64,000 nucleotides of DNA from Paracyclopina nana. Its lineage: Eukaryota; Arthropoda; Copepoda; Cyclopoida; Cyclopettidae. Both the position numbers and the translations under genes were made by a program. Numbering within the stretch: the stretch's first letter is position 1; each line of letters begins with the position of its first letter. This document shows, piece after piece, positions 11,471 to 23,819 of the stretch. The notes under the pieces were generated by a model that was not told the DNA's origin, made no database searches, and saw only the letters and a list, made by a program, of their open reading frames with translations. Where the stretch lies: contig JAGUCH010000002.1 of the NCBI GenBank assembly GCA_019096065.1, positions 2,802,501 through 2,866,500 on the forward strand, read 5' to 3'.

Positions 11471-14400
11471 ATGCCAGTGAATACATCCAGCACAGGTGCC
11501 ACCTATGGCAAATCCACAGATCCTCTGTGCCCTTTGGGCTTCCACCCTCAAGTGAGGTGGCCAACTAGGTGCAAAAGGTGCTTCAGAGACTACAAGGAAC
11601 ACACTGATGAGTCTGACAAGGCCAAGTTCAGCAGTCTGTCCAGAGGCACATCAGTCACTGAGGATGATGATCCCTGGAGCACCAGAAGGTCAGGCTTCCA
11701 AAGAAGCAGGTCTTTGGATGTCAACATGCTGGAATCAACTTCGAAATATGCTGCTCCCAGCTCAGCAGGGTAATGATATTCCAAAGTCCAATGTAATCAA
11801 GTTTGAGAGCTCTTTTCACTTATAGGACTAGCAGTTTTACATCCAGGACTACAACTACCTCTTCAATGTCATCCACAGCCTCTGCCACCACAGATGACAT
11901 GCCACAGTGGAAGAAAAACATGCTTGAAAGGCAAAAGAAAGAAGCTGAGGAAAAAGCTGCAGCAGCAGCAGCCTCTTCTACCAACAGCTATTCCAGTAGG
12001 TATGGATCTTCAAGTACATCAGCAAGCACATCATCAGCTACTACTGGCAGTGGTCCTGAAGAAGACTACTTAGCAAGGAGAAGAAGGGAGAGAGCTCAAG
12101 CTGAACAGGAAAAAGCAGTAGCATCTGCTTTCAGAAGCAGGTCTGTCCAGCCAGAAAGCAGCTCTTCAGGGTATGAGTCAACACCAGAAATGACATCCTA
12201 TGAAAGGTACCTGCAAAAGAAGGCCACAAAAGAAGAGGACAGTAACTCATCATCAAACACTGCTGCTACAAGTTCATCAACAAGCTCCACACGTTCAGTG
12301 ACTTTTGCCCAGCCTGAGGCCTCCACCAAACCAGCACCGAGCTCCAATACCTATGGAAGTTATGGATCATCATCATCATCTCAAGGAGGAGGCACATCTT
12401 CAACCTATGGTGGGTATGGATCATCATCAACAAATACAGGAGGGGGGACAACATCATCTAGCTACTCTAGCTATGGATCTGCATCATCAACTGCAAATAC
12501 ATCTAATACAGCTTCTTCTACTTATGGAGGTTATGGAAGCTCAGCTACAACCACAACTCAAGCTTCTTCTTCCACATCATCATCATCATCAGCTTATTCA
12601 ACACCATCGTTCAAAACAGCAGAGACTCCAAAAACAGTTGTTGAAGAAAAGCCTTCTGTTCCATCTTGGAAAGCTAACACTCCTTCATGGAAAAAGCCAG
12701 CACCTGTAGTAGAAGAGAAGCCAAAGGAGACAACACCCTCATGGAAAACTACACCAAGCTGGAAGAAACCAACAGAGGAAAAGAAGGAGCCCAGTCTAGG
12801 CAAGATCTCAGAAACATCAAGCAATACTTCTGCAACTACAAAACCAACATGGAAGAAAAAGACTGAAGAAAAACAGTCCACTCCAATTCCAGCTCCAGCT
12901 GCATCTACAGTACCTGCTTGGAAGAGATCCTCAACATCAAATGTTGAAGAAACCTCAACTTCTTCATTCTCCACAAGTTCCCCATCTAGCTCTTCAGGAA
13001 CTCCAGCTGCCACAACAAAAACTGTCATCAAAGTGGAAGATACAACCAAGGTGAAATCTCTAGAGAGTGAAATCAAGGACTTGAGGGAACAGGTGACAAA
13101 TTTGCAAAGGGAGAAGAGCACCCTTCAAAGAGAGAAGGATGAGGCAATTAGCAAGAAACCCATGAGCTTTGAATCAGCCAAAGCTGCTGAAGCTTCAGCA
13201 GAGCTCAGAAGAGTAAAGGATAAGATCTCAGAGATGGAGCTCAAGTGTTCGAGGCTAGAGAAAGAGAAGAATGCTCTCAATCTCAAGGTGAGAGAAATGG
13301 AATCTGTGATTGAGAGGAAGCCCAACTCTTCAGAAACCAACAAGAACATTCTTGAAATGCAAACTAAGCTCAAGTTCTATGAGAACAAAGTTCAGACCCT
13401 GGAGAGGGAGAATGACAAGCTTCAACACAGTATTCAAAATTTGGAGGGTGAATTGGAAGAGGTGCAGGACAACTTCAGGGAAGATGAGGCTGATGAGTAC
13501 AGAAATCTGAAGAGAGACTTGGAGACACAGTCAAAAAATGTCAGAGTACTTCAGTTTAAACTTAAGAAGGCTGAGAAGTCAATAAGTGAACTCCAAGCTG
13601 AGAAAGTTGATCTTGAAAACAAGTCCAAGGGATCTTCAGGTTACTCCAGCAACAGCTATGGATCATCCAGTAAAATCAGAGACTTGGAAAAAGAGTTGGA
13701 GACCAAAAACCTCATGATTACCAAGTATGAGCAACAAATTGCTGACCTGAGAGGATCTAAAAAGGGTGGTCCAGTTCTCAGCAGAACAGGATCTGTGGAG
13801 AGGAGCGTGGAAGATCAACTGCTCAAAGACTTGCAAGACTCCATTGAAAGAGAAAATGATCTCAAAGAACAACTGAACATGGCTGAAGATGAGACCAATG
13901 AGATGAGAAAGAAATTCTCTAGAATCGAAGATGAGAATGAGTCGTTGGCTCAGCAACTGAAGAAAATGGCCAAGGGAACAAGAAGAAGCCCAAGTCCAGC
14001 TTATGGAAGAGGATTGATTGAAAAGGATGAAGGAATAAGTGCTGATGGAGAGGAGCTCACCTTGGGAGAGCTTAAGGTTCAACTTGAAGTCTCCGAGGGG
14101 GAGACTGGCTTGCTGAGGAAGAAGGTTGACAACTTGCTAACTGAAAACTTGAAGCTGACCAAAGAAATCAGGGAAATCAATACCAAATTGTCTGATGAGA
14201 AGAAGAAGAAATCCACAACCTCATATGGAAGCAGACTTTCTGCACCAGAGAAGGAGAACTCATTCTATGAGTCCAAAATAGATGATCTTCAAACTGAGCT
14301 CAATAGCACAAGAATCAAGCTGATTGAGAAGGAGAGGGAAGTGGAAAGGCTTGATGCTCAGGTAAAAACTGCTACTAAGGCTTCCAGCAGTAAAGGTAAA

Positions 14401-17400
14401 CTGAGCAGATCTGGGTCTCAGGATGAAGACCTGCTTAAGAAGATTCAAGTGATTGAGCAAGAGGCTAGTGTCCTAAGAGATAAGGTGAACAAACTGGAAA
14501 TGGAGAATGAGAAAATTACAGCTGAAAACAAGACCCTACAAAATACCAAGTATGGCAAGAAACCAGCTAGCACCCAAGAGAAACTGCAAATGGACAAATT
14601 TGCCTTGGAGGAGAAGGTCAAAAAGTTGGAAACAACCATCAAAGAGCAGACAAAGAAAATTGCAGATTTGCAAGAGACAGCTTCCTATACCAAGACAAGC
14701 ACCTATGAAGTTGATAGGCTCAAGAGGGATATTACCAACCTAGAGAATGAGATTTCAAGGCTAAAGGGTTCATCAGATACCGACAAGAGAAGGGTTGAAA
14801 AGCTGGAAAAAGACTTGCAAGCTGCCAATGATAAGTCCGAAAAAGCGCAAAGGGAACTCATCACAGCAGAAAGAGAGAAGAGGAAATCAGATGATGACAA
14901 GAATAAGATGGAGAGGGAGGTCTCTAAACTGGAAGGTGAACTTAGAATGCTCAATAGGGAGAAAGACAGGCTGAAGGAGGAGTCTGAATCTGCAAAGCAA
15001 AAGAATCGAGAGAACCTTCAGCAAACTGAGGTTGGACTGAAAGCATTTAAGGACCAGATAGAAACTCTCAAGAATGAGGTACAAGATGAGAAGACTAAGC
15101 ACAAAGATACCAGGAGAACTCTTGAGGATAGAGTGAGACAGCTTCAACAAGAAATGAGGGACATCAAACAGACCGCAGACTCTAAGAGCAGACAAGTGAC
15201 TGAGATGGAGGAGAAAATTGCTGACCTTGATGACAAGTGGGCCAAGTCAAAGAGAATCAATAAGCAAAAGCAGGACAGAGTGGACAGCCTTGAGAAGCAA
15301 ATAGAAGAAAGCAAAGCCTCAGTGTATGAGTTAACAAGCCTCAAGTCAAAATTGAAAGATGCTGAGAAAAAGATTGATGCAAAGGATGCAAAAATTGCAG
15401 AGTTTGAAAGCCAAATGTCTTCTTCTGAAACCAGACTCAAGTCAGAGAATGACAAGCTCAAAAAGGAGATTGAGGACTTGAAGAGGAGCAAGCCCTCATC
15501 AGCAGGATCATCTCTGACATCAAACAGGGAGATTCAGAATCTCAAGGATGCCATTGCCAAGCATGAGCTCACTGAAGAGCAATTAGCCACCACAAAAGCA
15601 AAGTTGGCAACAGAAAAAGAAGAGTTGGAGAGTGAACACAAGCTTTTGGTCAGAGAGTATGATACCATCAAGGGTGAATTGGCAACTCTAAGGCAAACCT
15701 ACAACAACAAAGCTGATGAGTGGATCAAGGAAAAGCTGGATCTTCACCAAAGAATGAAAGATCTCCAAGACTCTCTTATTAGCTCAGCTGGTGAAGGCTG
15801 GGAAAGTGAGAGGGATAGGTTCAAGCAAATTATTGATGACAGGGATAGCCAGATCACTCAGTTGAAGATTGAGGGTGATGTATTCCGAAGTCAGGTGTCA
15901 TCAATTAGGAAAGAATGTGAAGAGCTCAAATTGAAGCTGTATGATTATGAGAAGATGTCCAAGTTCCAAAAGGCAGTTTCAAGCTCAGACAACTCAGCCA
16001 CAGCTGATCTTGAGCAAAAGTTGAGTGATGCTAAAAAACAAATGAGCAGCACAGAGAGAGACCATAGGTCTGAGCTGAACAACATGAGGATGAAATATGA
16101 TGGCAAGATTGCAGTTATGAGTGAGGAAATAGCTTCCCTCAAGGCTCAAACATCCAAATACAGAAGGGAGAGGGAGAACTACAAAGAGATGTTGGAGACA
16201 GCTCAAAAGTCATCTGGCAGAAAAAGTGGAGGAGATGAAGTTTCTGAAATCAAAAGCAAGTTGTCAGACTACACTTACCAAATCCATGCTTTGGAAGATG
16301 AATTGGCTGAGGCCAAGTTGGAGGCCAGCAAAAGCAATGCCCAGGCCACAGCTCAAAAATCAACTTATGAGATCCAGATAGCAGAGCTAAACTCAAAAAT
16401 CAATGAGATGGAGGAGGAAGCATTAATTGACAGTGGAAGGGCAAGGATTGCAGGCACCAGAACAAAAATGGAGCTAGCTTGGCAGAAGGAGAGGGAGAGT
16501 CAGAAGAAGCTCATCAATGAGCTCAACACAATGGCTAGAGATCTCAAATCCACTTTGCTTGAGGTTGAGAAAGAGAGGGATAGAGAGAGATTGGAGGCAA
16601 AGAGGAAGATTCAAGCCATGAAGAGTTCCTATGATGAGGAACAGGATGATACCAAGAAGCAGATCACAGACCTTCAATATGACCTCTTGGAACTGAGAGA
16701 TGCACATGCTAAGTTGAGAACAACCAATGAGAAGCTGAGAAGGGATAAGGAGAAGTTTGAAAGGGAAAGAGACGAATATCGTTACCTGGTAATTCTTTGT
16801 CTTTGTTATTGAATTTCTTGAAGTTTTAGGCCTTCCGTTGTCGCTAGGTAGCTGTTCTGTTTGCTCAGACCTGCAAGCGTGTCTTGTAAAATCAGCTGAC
16901 GCAATTTCCAATTTCATTGGCTCAATCTTTTGACCAATTGCAAGCAATTATTTTTGACAAATTTTTATTAGAACAACCAGCTGTAAATGAGACATTCCTA
17001 ATCTAGACTAATCAACAATGATTTTTGTTTTAATGGTTATGTCTTCATTCAAATATTTCTCTAGGCTAAGGAAAGATCCAGGACTGAACAGGGTGAGGAA
17101 AAGAAAGTTGGCAGACTGCTCAAAGACATGGAAGACTTTTTGAATGTTGTTCCTCAAGTGCTTGGAGAAGGTGCTCTCAAAGCCACAGGAGGTGACCTCA
17201 ATGTAGCCACCAGATTAGATCCCACGACCAAGACCAATTTCAAGCAACTCTTACTGAAGCTTCAAGACTCTAAGGTTGAGCTTGAGGGCATAAGGAAGAT
17301 GAATGAAGAAGAGAGGGAGAGGATAGCTGCCAAGAGAGCCTTAACAAAGAAGAGTGGCTCCATTGAACCTGATGGAGGCCAGGATTCCCCAAGAGGAAGA

Positions 17401-18051
17401 ACCCCAGGTGCTTCATCAACTAGGGGAGCCACAAGTAGCAGTGGAAGATTCAGAAAATCTGTGTCCATTGGAGAAACCATTGCAGAAGGAGATTCCCTGT
17501 GGAAATCCACAGATTCCAGAGGCTCCAATGAATCTTTGGCTTCCAATGCTTCCATTCCTTTGCCTATTCCTGTGAGAACCAGAAGTGCTGTTGGTGGTTC
17601 AGAAAGTGGCTATTCCTCAGACTACAACGCTCTGTCGATCAGAAGACTCGAAAGGGATACTTCTGTGGACAGACTGTCAACTGGCAGCAGGGAATCAGGC
17701 ATGTCAACTCAATCAGAATGGGTGGCAGGCGAGAAGAAAAAGAAAGCTGGCCTCATTGGCAAACTGAAGAAACTCACATCCAAGAACAAGGAGGAGAAAG
17801 AGTTTGGCTCTGGCTCAGATATCAGCAATATTTCCATGTCTAGCAACATGTCAGCCTTTGCCAAGGCGGCCAGAAAAAGAGCCACAAGCCAGGATAGGAG
17901 TAAGTCAAAAGAGCCAGAAAAGCCAAAGAATCCAGAGGCAGCCAATGAGCCATTTGACAAGTACTTTTCAGCGGCTGCCAACTCCGGAGTTGGCACTTCT
18001 TCTTCATCTGCAGCTGGCAATACAATACCAAGAACATACAGACGATTTTAG
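11471..18051 (+). CDS. Large coiled-coil protein with P-x-W-K motifs and N-terminal Cys motif
   Basis: Three exons, 11471..11769, 11826..16788 and 17065..18051, give 2,082 residues. The middle exon alone is almost 5 kb. The N-terminus has a short Cys/His motif (CPLGFHPQVRWPTRCKRC). After that come Ser/Thr-rich and Gly-Ser-Tyr low-complexity stretches (roughly residues 110-360). Repeated P-x-W-K motifs follow or lie within this part: MPQWKKNMLERQKK, PSWKA, PSWKKP (twice), PSWKT, PTWKKK and PAWKR. From about residue 505 to 1755 the protein is an almost unbroken heptad-rich coiled coil. The last exon has a conserved-looking segment (DMEDFLNVVPQVLGEG) and a basic, Ser-rich tail. There is no signal peptide or membrane segment, so it is probably a cytoskeletal or cortical scaffold. 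I do not recognise the orthologue; P-x-W-K motifs occur in several actin-associated proteins, which is only a hint. Confidence 0.88.
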
Positions 18052-18330
18052 CAACAACCCTTACTACAATGTTGATCAAGGTCCATTCCAATATATAATC
18101 CCACATTTTTGGCCTTGTCACAATCATTTATGTAAGCAGTTTAGTTTAACCGAGTAACAGAAATGCATTCTTTTTTTATATTTTCAGGTGATGAATATCC
18201 GTAGTTGATTTTGTACCTTAGAAGAAATTTTTCCATCAAATCGAGCTATGTGAGCAATTTTCTCTTATTATACAAACGCGGCTGAAGCCATGTTATTGCT
18301 GCAAATATACTATTATTATTATGCAAAAAA

Positions 18331-21300
18331 TCAGTTGTGATGGTCTTGCTTTTGCGTGGGATTCTTCTTCTTCATATTTTTGTAAGGCTTTTTCGGCTGA
18401 CTATTCACTTTGAGGTTTGGATAGAAATTCTGGCGAGCTTCAGCACTTATTGAATTGGTTGTAATGTCTTGATTCAAAATATGACTGAGGATGACTAGCA
18501 ACTCATTTTGGTACTAAACTCAATTTGTGAAGTCATTCAATTGATATTGATCTAATAGAAAAATGCTTACCATAATGTTGACTCTGCTTGGATCATACAT
18601 AGTACTTAGAAAGTCTGCAAACCACTGTTGGCGTAAATTGAGCACCATTTCAAGCAATTTTGGCTTGGAGCATTGAAAGCAAAGCCAATTGGTAATTTCA
18701 GCATACTGCCTTCCAGTCTCGCCTGAAAAAAAATTATATAGAATGATACTTGATGATAATCACTATTTTACCTTGGCCTATTTGAATATTAGGAGAGACA
18801 GGACCAGCAAAAAGTGCAATTGTCAAAGGGCTGACTGGAGTAATACTTTTGATGACAGCATCTCTGCCTCGCATTGTCATCTCATCAAAAATGAGCCATT
18901 CGATTTCAGGCCCAAAAACATCCCCCATTTTCTGGCCTTTGTTGGCTCTAATGCAGCAGCTTTGGTGGAGCTTCACTTTGGCTTCTTTCCTATAGTGTTA
19001 AAAAAACTAGTCAAAAAATCCTTGACACATGCTGAAAAAATTACATAGTTCTAAGCATGGATGTCTCAGGGTCAATCCTGGCAATGTTGGGATAAGCACC
19101 CATGGTCAATGCAGCTTGCACCATTGCAAAATTATACGAGTAGACATCAAGGAGGCTTTCTTTTGCCCTGCCAGAGGGAACGAAGCCAGATCTTTTAATT
19201 TGAGCCAGAATTTGACTGCGAATGCCATCAATCATTTCCATTGTTGAAAAGGACAGCCCATTCTCCCTGCAAAATTGACCCTTGTTCCTAGAATTTTTCC
19301 AATCTGAAAAAAACAAACTTGAGAATGCAGCTTGTGCAAGTGATATTATTAGCTTACATTCATATACATTCAGAAGTATGTAATGGTCTGAAGAAGTGTC
19401 ATCTTCGAAGTATTTCTTGGTGGCTGCTTTCCCCTCAATTTGTTGAGTGGGTAGCTCAAATGGACTCCTAAAAGATAAAAAAGAATTGATGAATTATTCA
19501 ACTACAGCTATAGTAGAGCTTATATTATAAAGTAGGGGAAAAGTACTCTTGTAAAGTACGAAATAGGATCTTAGCAGAAAATAAGGTATTTTAAAATGCG
19601 AAAACTGCTTACTTGTAAGACAAGCAACTGACAATGGTGACAACTGAGCTCAAGCATCTTAAAGCAATGGAAGCTAGGATCATTTTGCCGAATTGAGGCT
19701 CCACCGGCATGTCAACCAAGAGTTTGCCCAAAATGGTCACATTCTCCTTATCGTCCAGGGCCTGAATGGTTTTGAGCAACTTGATGGCAGACTTGATCAC
19801 AGCAGGTGAAGGTGGCTCTGGAGTTCTGCGAAGGAACTCCTCGATTGTGATGTTGTGTTCAGGGGCCAAAACTTTGGAATGTAAGCACAGGTCGAGCAGG
19901 GGCGTCTTGAGTATTTCAGGTGTGGTTTGCACCTGCAACTCTTCAAATCTGGCCCTGGAATAGAGCCTGTAGCAGACACCAGGTGCAGTTCGCCCAGCTC
20001 GACCTTTCCTTTGAGTGGAAGAATTTTGGGATATCCAAGACGTTTGCAGCGAAGTCATTCCTTGCCAGGCAAAAAAAGAGAGAAAGAGAAAAATGATTGC
20101 TGCCCACGTAATGTCAAGCCATAATCAACCACATACCTGTGAGGCTGTCAAACGACTTTTCTTTCACTTTTCCAGTGTCAATAACAAACTTGACATCATC
20201 TATGGTTAATGAGGTCTCAGCTATATTTGTGGCCAAAATGACCTTCCGCTTCCCTTGGAATTTCGTGAAAGCTTTCCTCTGTTCATGAGATGGAATTTGT
20301 GAGTGCAACATGATGACTTTCATGTCAGCACCTGCAGGTGCACTCTTCGATTCCAATTGGTTTTTGACAGCCATAATTTCGTCGTATCCCGGTAAAAACA
20401 CGAGGACTGCCCACTCCGGATTGGCTGTATTATTCATGTGAATATCCTGGATGAGAAACGTCAACAGCTGATGATCCACGTGCTCATCGTTGAAAGATTT
20501 GTGATACTGTTCCAGGATTTTCTTGCTATCCGTCTTGCTCATTCCGGGAGCTTTTGTGAATTGGAGCTTTTTGAGCACAATTTCAGGCTGATTTTGGCTC
20601 TGAGCAAATGTGATTGCCTTCCACCCATTTTTAGCACACAAATGCAAATTGGCCCCTCTGGCCATCAAATATTGAATAGCTTCAATACGCCCATGGCCGG
20701 CAGCTGCCATCAAGGCTGTGATTCCAGTTGATGAATGCTGTAATATGAAAGGTCATCAGCTCACAAAATATGCCAACAAAATTGTAAATTGGCATGAGAC
20801 ATTTAAAAAGGGAAATGTGATGTCTGGTTTTCTGCATAAAAGGTCTCCTTTGTTTGATTTGGCAATAATAGTAGATTTTAGGCTGTTTTCTTTAAAGTGA
20901 GTATCAAGATGTTAAGGCACAATTTTTTACAGCCTCAAATTGGGCTAATGAGAGCCAAGCAATAAAATAACATAAAGAAAATATGACTCACCTGAAAATT
21001 GACGTCGATGGATTCTTGTTCGAAAAGCGAGAAAAGCTCATCAAACTCATTTGTAGTGAAGGCATTGCTTAAGGCAGAATTAAGTTTTTCCGTGATTTCT
21101 GCGTCGTATTCAATGACAAATTCCGGATCTTCAGGCTTCATTTCCTCATGTTCTTCGTCCAATGCTTCTTGCTCCATCATAAACTGATCCAGACTCGGCT
21201 TCCAGGTGCCTTTTCTCGACCTATTTTTGTGCTCATTATACTTGACGAGAATGTCCTCCAAAAAGTAATCCTCTATAGGAAAAGTTCTCCCTGGGATTTG

Positions 21301-22658
21301 GATATGGCATGGCATTTCGAAATATGACCTATAGCACATAGGATTTATTCATGTATGACTTAAATTGAGGAGGAAAATCTACGAAATACTCACATCCATA
21401 ATTTAATGTCTAGCGTGGCTGACATGATGATCACCTTCAAATGGGGGAATTTCTTCATTGCATCTCTGAGGACGGTGCAAGCAAAATCACTGAATTTGTC
21501 CCTTTCATGCACCTCATCAACGATGATGTGGGAGACTGACTGCAAGAAATCGAAACCACCCATCAAAGTCCTCAAAAGAATCCCATTTGTGCAGAACGTC
21601 AAAATGGTCTTGCTGCTGGCCTGACTTTCAAGTCTGATTTGGTAACCCACCATTTTACCAATCTGGACAAAAATACAAAGCAATCAAAGGAACCCAATTT
21701 AGGTGCAGCAAAGCAAAAAAGGTACCTCGGAGTCGGTTTCAGCAGCAATTCTTTCAGACACGGAAATGGCTGCAATTCGCCGAGGTTCAGTGCATATGAT
21801 CTTGACAGGAGTGGCTTTATACAAGGCACTTTCAAGGAGGAATTTGGGCACCTGAGTCGTTTTTCCGGATCCGGTTTCACCCGAAATGATGGTGACTTGG
21901 TGTCTGTCAATGGCTTCTAGTATGGCGTGCTTGTAGCGGAAAATTGGCAAGTTTTCAGCGTCCCTTTTCAAAGTTAGATTTAGAGCGAAACTTGGCACTC
22001 GTGGGCTAGCTCGCTTCAGCCTTCCAATTCCATCAGCTTCTAAAAATAAAATAAAGAAAAAAAATATCAAAGAAAACTCTGAAATAATCCAGACAAACAT
22101 GCACTTAAATAGAACTACGAAATCCGAAATCTACGTCAAATACTTACTTTAAAAAATACGTTTCTTTTAATTTTTGTAGCTTACGTTTGGCCTCCTTTTC
22201 TTGGCCTAAAGCGGAATTGAGCAAGGCCAAATCTGAGTCCTTTAAGGGGTGTGCATCCAAGAATTTAGACATTGAGTTCACTTTGCCATTGTCCAGGTCA
22301 AGGTGGCAATATTTGCTCGACTCGGAAAAAGCATTGACAAAATCGGGCTTTTTTGAAATCCGAATAAATCTCTCTTCTTTGAAGCCGAAACTTTTGGACG
22401 TCAAGCCCAAAGTTTGGCATAGTTCATGAATAAAGGCTCGTTCAACGTTGGACAGACTTCCAGGTGGAAACGACTTTTCTGAAATGCGAATGCTTGAAAT
22501 AACGGCTAATAATTGCCAAACTTGAAATTACCCGTGAGCGAGTCATCTTCTTTGAACAACTTTAATTCTTTTTCTATTGAAAGTCTGAAAGACTCCTCAA
22601 GTAAAGGTAAACCACTTTTGGCCTTTGATTTTTCTTTACTGAAAGTCCTCCGACTCAT
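18331..22658 (-). CDS. R3H/ankyrin DExH RNA helicase, YTHDC2/Bgcn-like, no YTH domain
   Basis: Twelve exons on the minus strand: 22532..22658, 22185..22478, 21726..22039, 21394..21662, 20992..21328, 20137..20737, 19613..20060, 19358..19467, 19045..19303, 18772..18989, 18571..18722 and 18331..18513. They give 1,103 residues. Domain order is an R3H-like segment (about 50-110), RecA1 with Walker A GETGSGKTT (about 194), DEVH (about 294) and MSATLD, an ankyrin insertion (from about 447), RecA2 ending in QRKGRAGR (about 666), winged-helix/HA2, then an OB-fold region. An ankyrin insertion between the RecA lobes plus N-terminal R3H is the hallmark of YTHDC2, a meiotic RNA regulator; the fly relative is Bgcn. 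The protein ends in a Lys/Gln-rich tail without a YTH domain. Unlike what is described for fly Bgcn, the helicase motifs visible here look intact, so ATPase activity is likely. Confidence 0.88.
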
Positions 22659-23270
22659 TTTTAATTATCTCCGAAAAATGTGATGTTTTTGTTTATATTT
22701 ACAGATATTTTTGTCATTTGTATAAGGGCAAGTATAAGATTCGTGCCATTATTTAATGTTGGAGTAAAATCAAGTAACCATAAAATTATCATTACTGACA
22801 ACTATATAAAGTTATTTGAATTTTCAATTTTACCAGTTCCTATTTTCTTATATATCATATTCAGTTTTTAAATTGATTGTTTTGTTCGCTTCTTTAAAAA
22901 GTTGGATTGGAAAAATGCCCATAGATGGCGCTGTCATTTTTCGCTTCCACGTTAATCTGTTTCAAATGTAATACGTGTTTTTAAATAAATTGCATTCTAT
23001 TCTAAGAAAAAATGTGAATAGAGCTTAGATTGGTTGAAAAAATCACAGAATAATACATCAGCATTTTGCAGCTTCTTATAAAGCACAATGAATACTGCTT
23101 TTAGAATATTGAATTGCATAAGTTGGTACATCTTTATCAAGGTCAATGTTGTCCAACAATTGGTTTTTGGCCTGTCTAATGATAAGCATCGTGCATTGCT
23201 AGAGGTCAATATGGGTAGATGTAATCAAGCCATTTTGTAACATTACATTAACACAATTGGATACACCAGC
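22659..23270. other. Divergent promoter region, no gene
   Basis: This gap separates the minus-strand helicase start at 22658 from the plus-strand start at 23271. Both promoters should lie within these ~610 AT-rich bases. I see no defined motif. Confidence 0.5.
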
Positions 23271-23755
23271 ATGTGGTATCAGAAAGCTATTTTCCTTTTC
23301 GTTTTCTCCATCACAATCAATTACATCTGTTCAGCTCAAGAAAAGGTATAGTCAAAGAAAAGTTACTCATCAATTTATGGGCAACTCTTTTCCAGCTCAA
23401 TACGGATGACATTCAAGCAATCAAAGAACAGTTGGAGGAGTTGAAAGAAACCGACTTTGAAGCATATAAAAGGGCTATATCTTACTTATCTGAAGGTGAC
23501 TTAACTTCAATGTTTATAATGAAAAAAACATATCTTGAAGTCGGTTTTATATTTTCAGGCCTTGAAAATACCCAAACGTACAGAGAAGCCCACATTGATA
23601 AAGTACCACTAGACCCAGCAATTTCCGCATTCAAGGTGAGAAAAATGTGTTTACTATTATATTTGCTGACGTCTATCTCAACTTTTTTTCAGAACGAAGT
23701 TTTGGAGGAGAAAACTAAGCATCTTCATCATGACATAATTCACTCTGAATTGTAA
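23271..23755 (+). CDS. Small secreted helical protein (104 aa)
   Basis: Four exons, 23271..23345, 23396..23495, 23559..23635 and 23693..23755, with introns of 50, 63 and 57 bases in consistent phase. The N-terminus is a clear signal peptide (hydrophobic IFLFVFSITINYICSA) filling most of exon 1. The mature part of about 80 residues is charged and predicted helical (DDIQAIKEQLEELKETDFEA), with no cysteines, no dibasic processing sites and no known domain. I do not recognise the family. It could be a hormone-like or tissue-specific secreted protein. Its stop lies 64 bases from the converging methyltransferase stop. Confidence 0.72.
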
Positions 23756-23819
23756 AATAAGTGAAGGCTTTTTTATTGTGCGCAGCCCAAAAAAGAAAGT
23801 GGAGAGTGAGAGAGTATTT

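Noticed and set aside
11253-11564. Minus-strand frame of 103 codons
   Set aside because: Overlaps the first exon of the coiled-coil gene in antisense and shows no recognisable features.
18052-18330. YTH domain at the helicase C-terminus
   Set aside because: The frame ends at 18331 with a basic tail, and no aromatic-cage-like sequence is seen before the next gene's stop.
22149-22184. Helicase exon 2 extending to the GTAAGT at 22147
   Set aside because: That donor gives a stop after joining to the next exon; the donor at 22184 (AAAC|GTAAGC) keeps frame.
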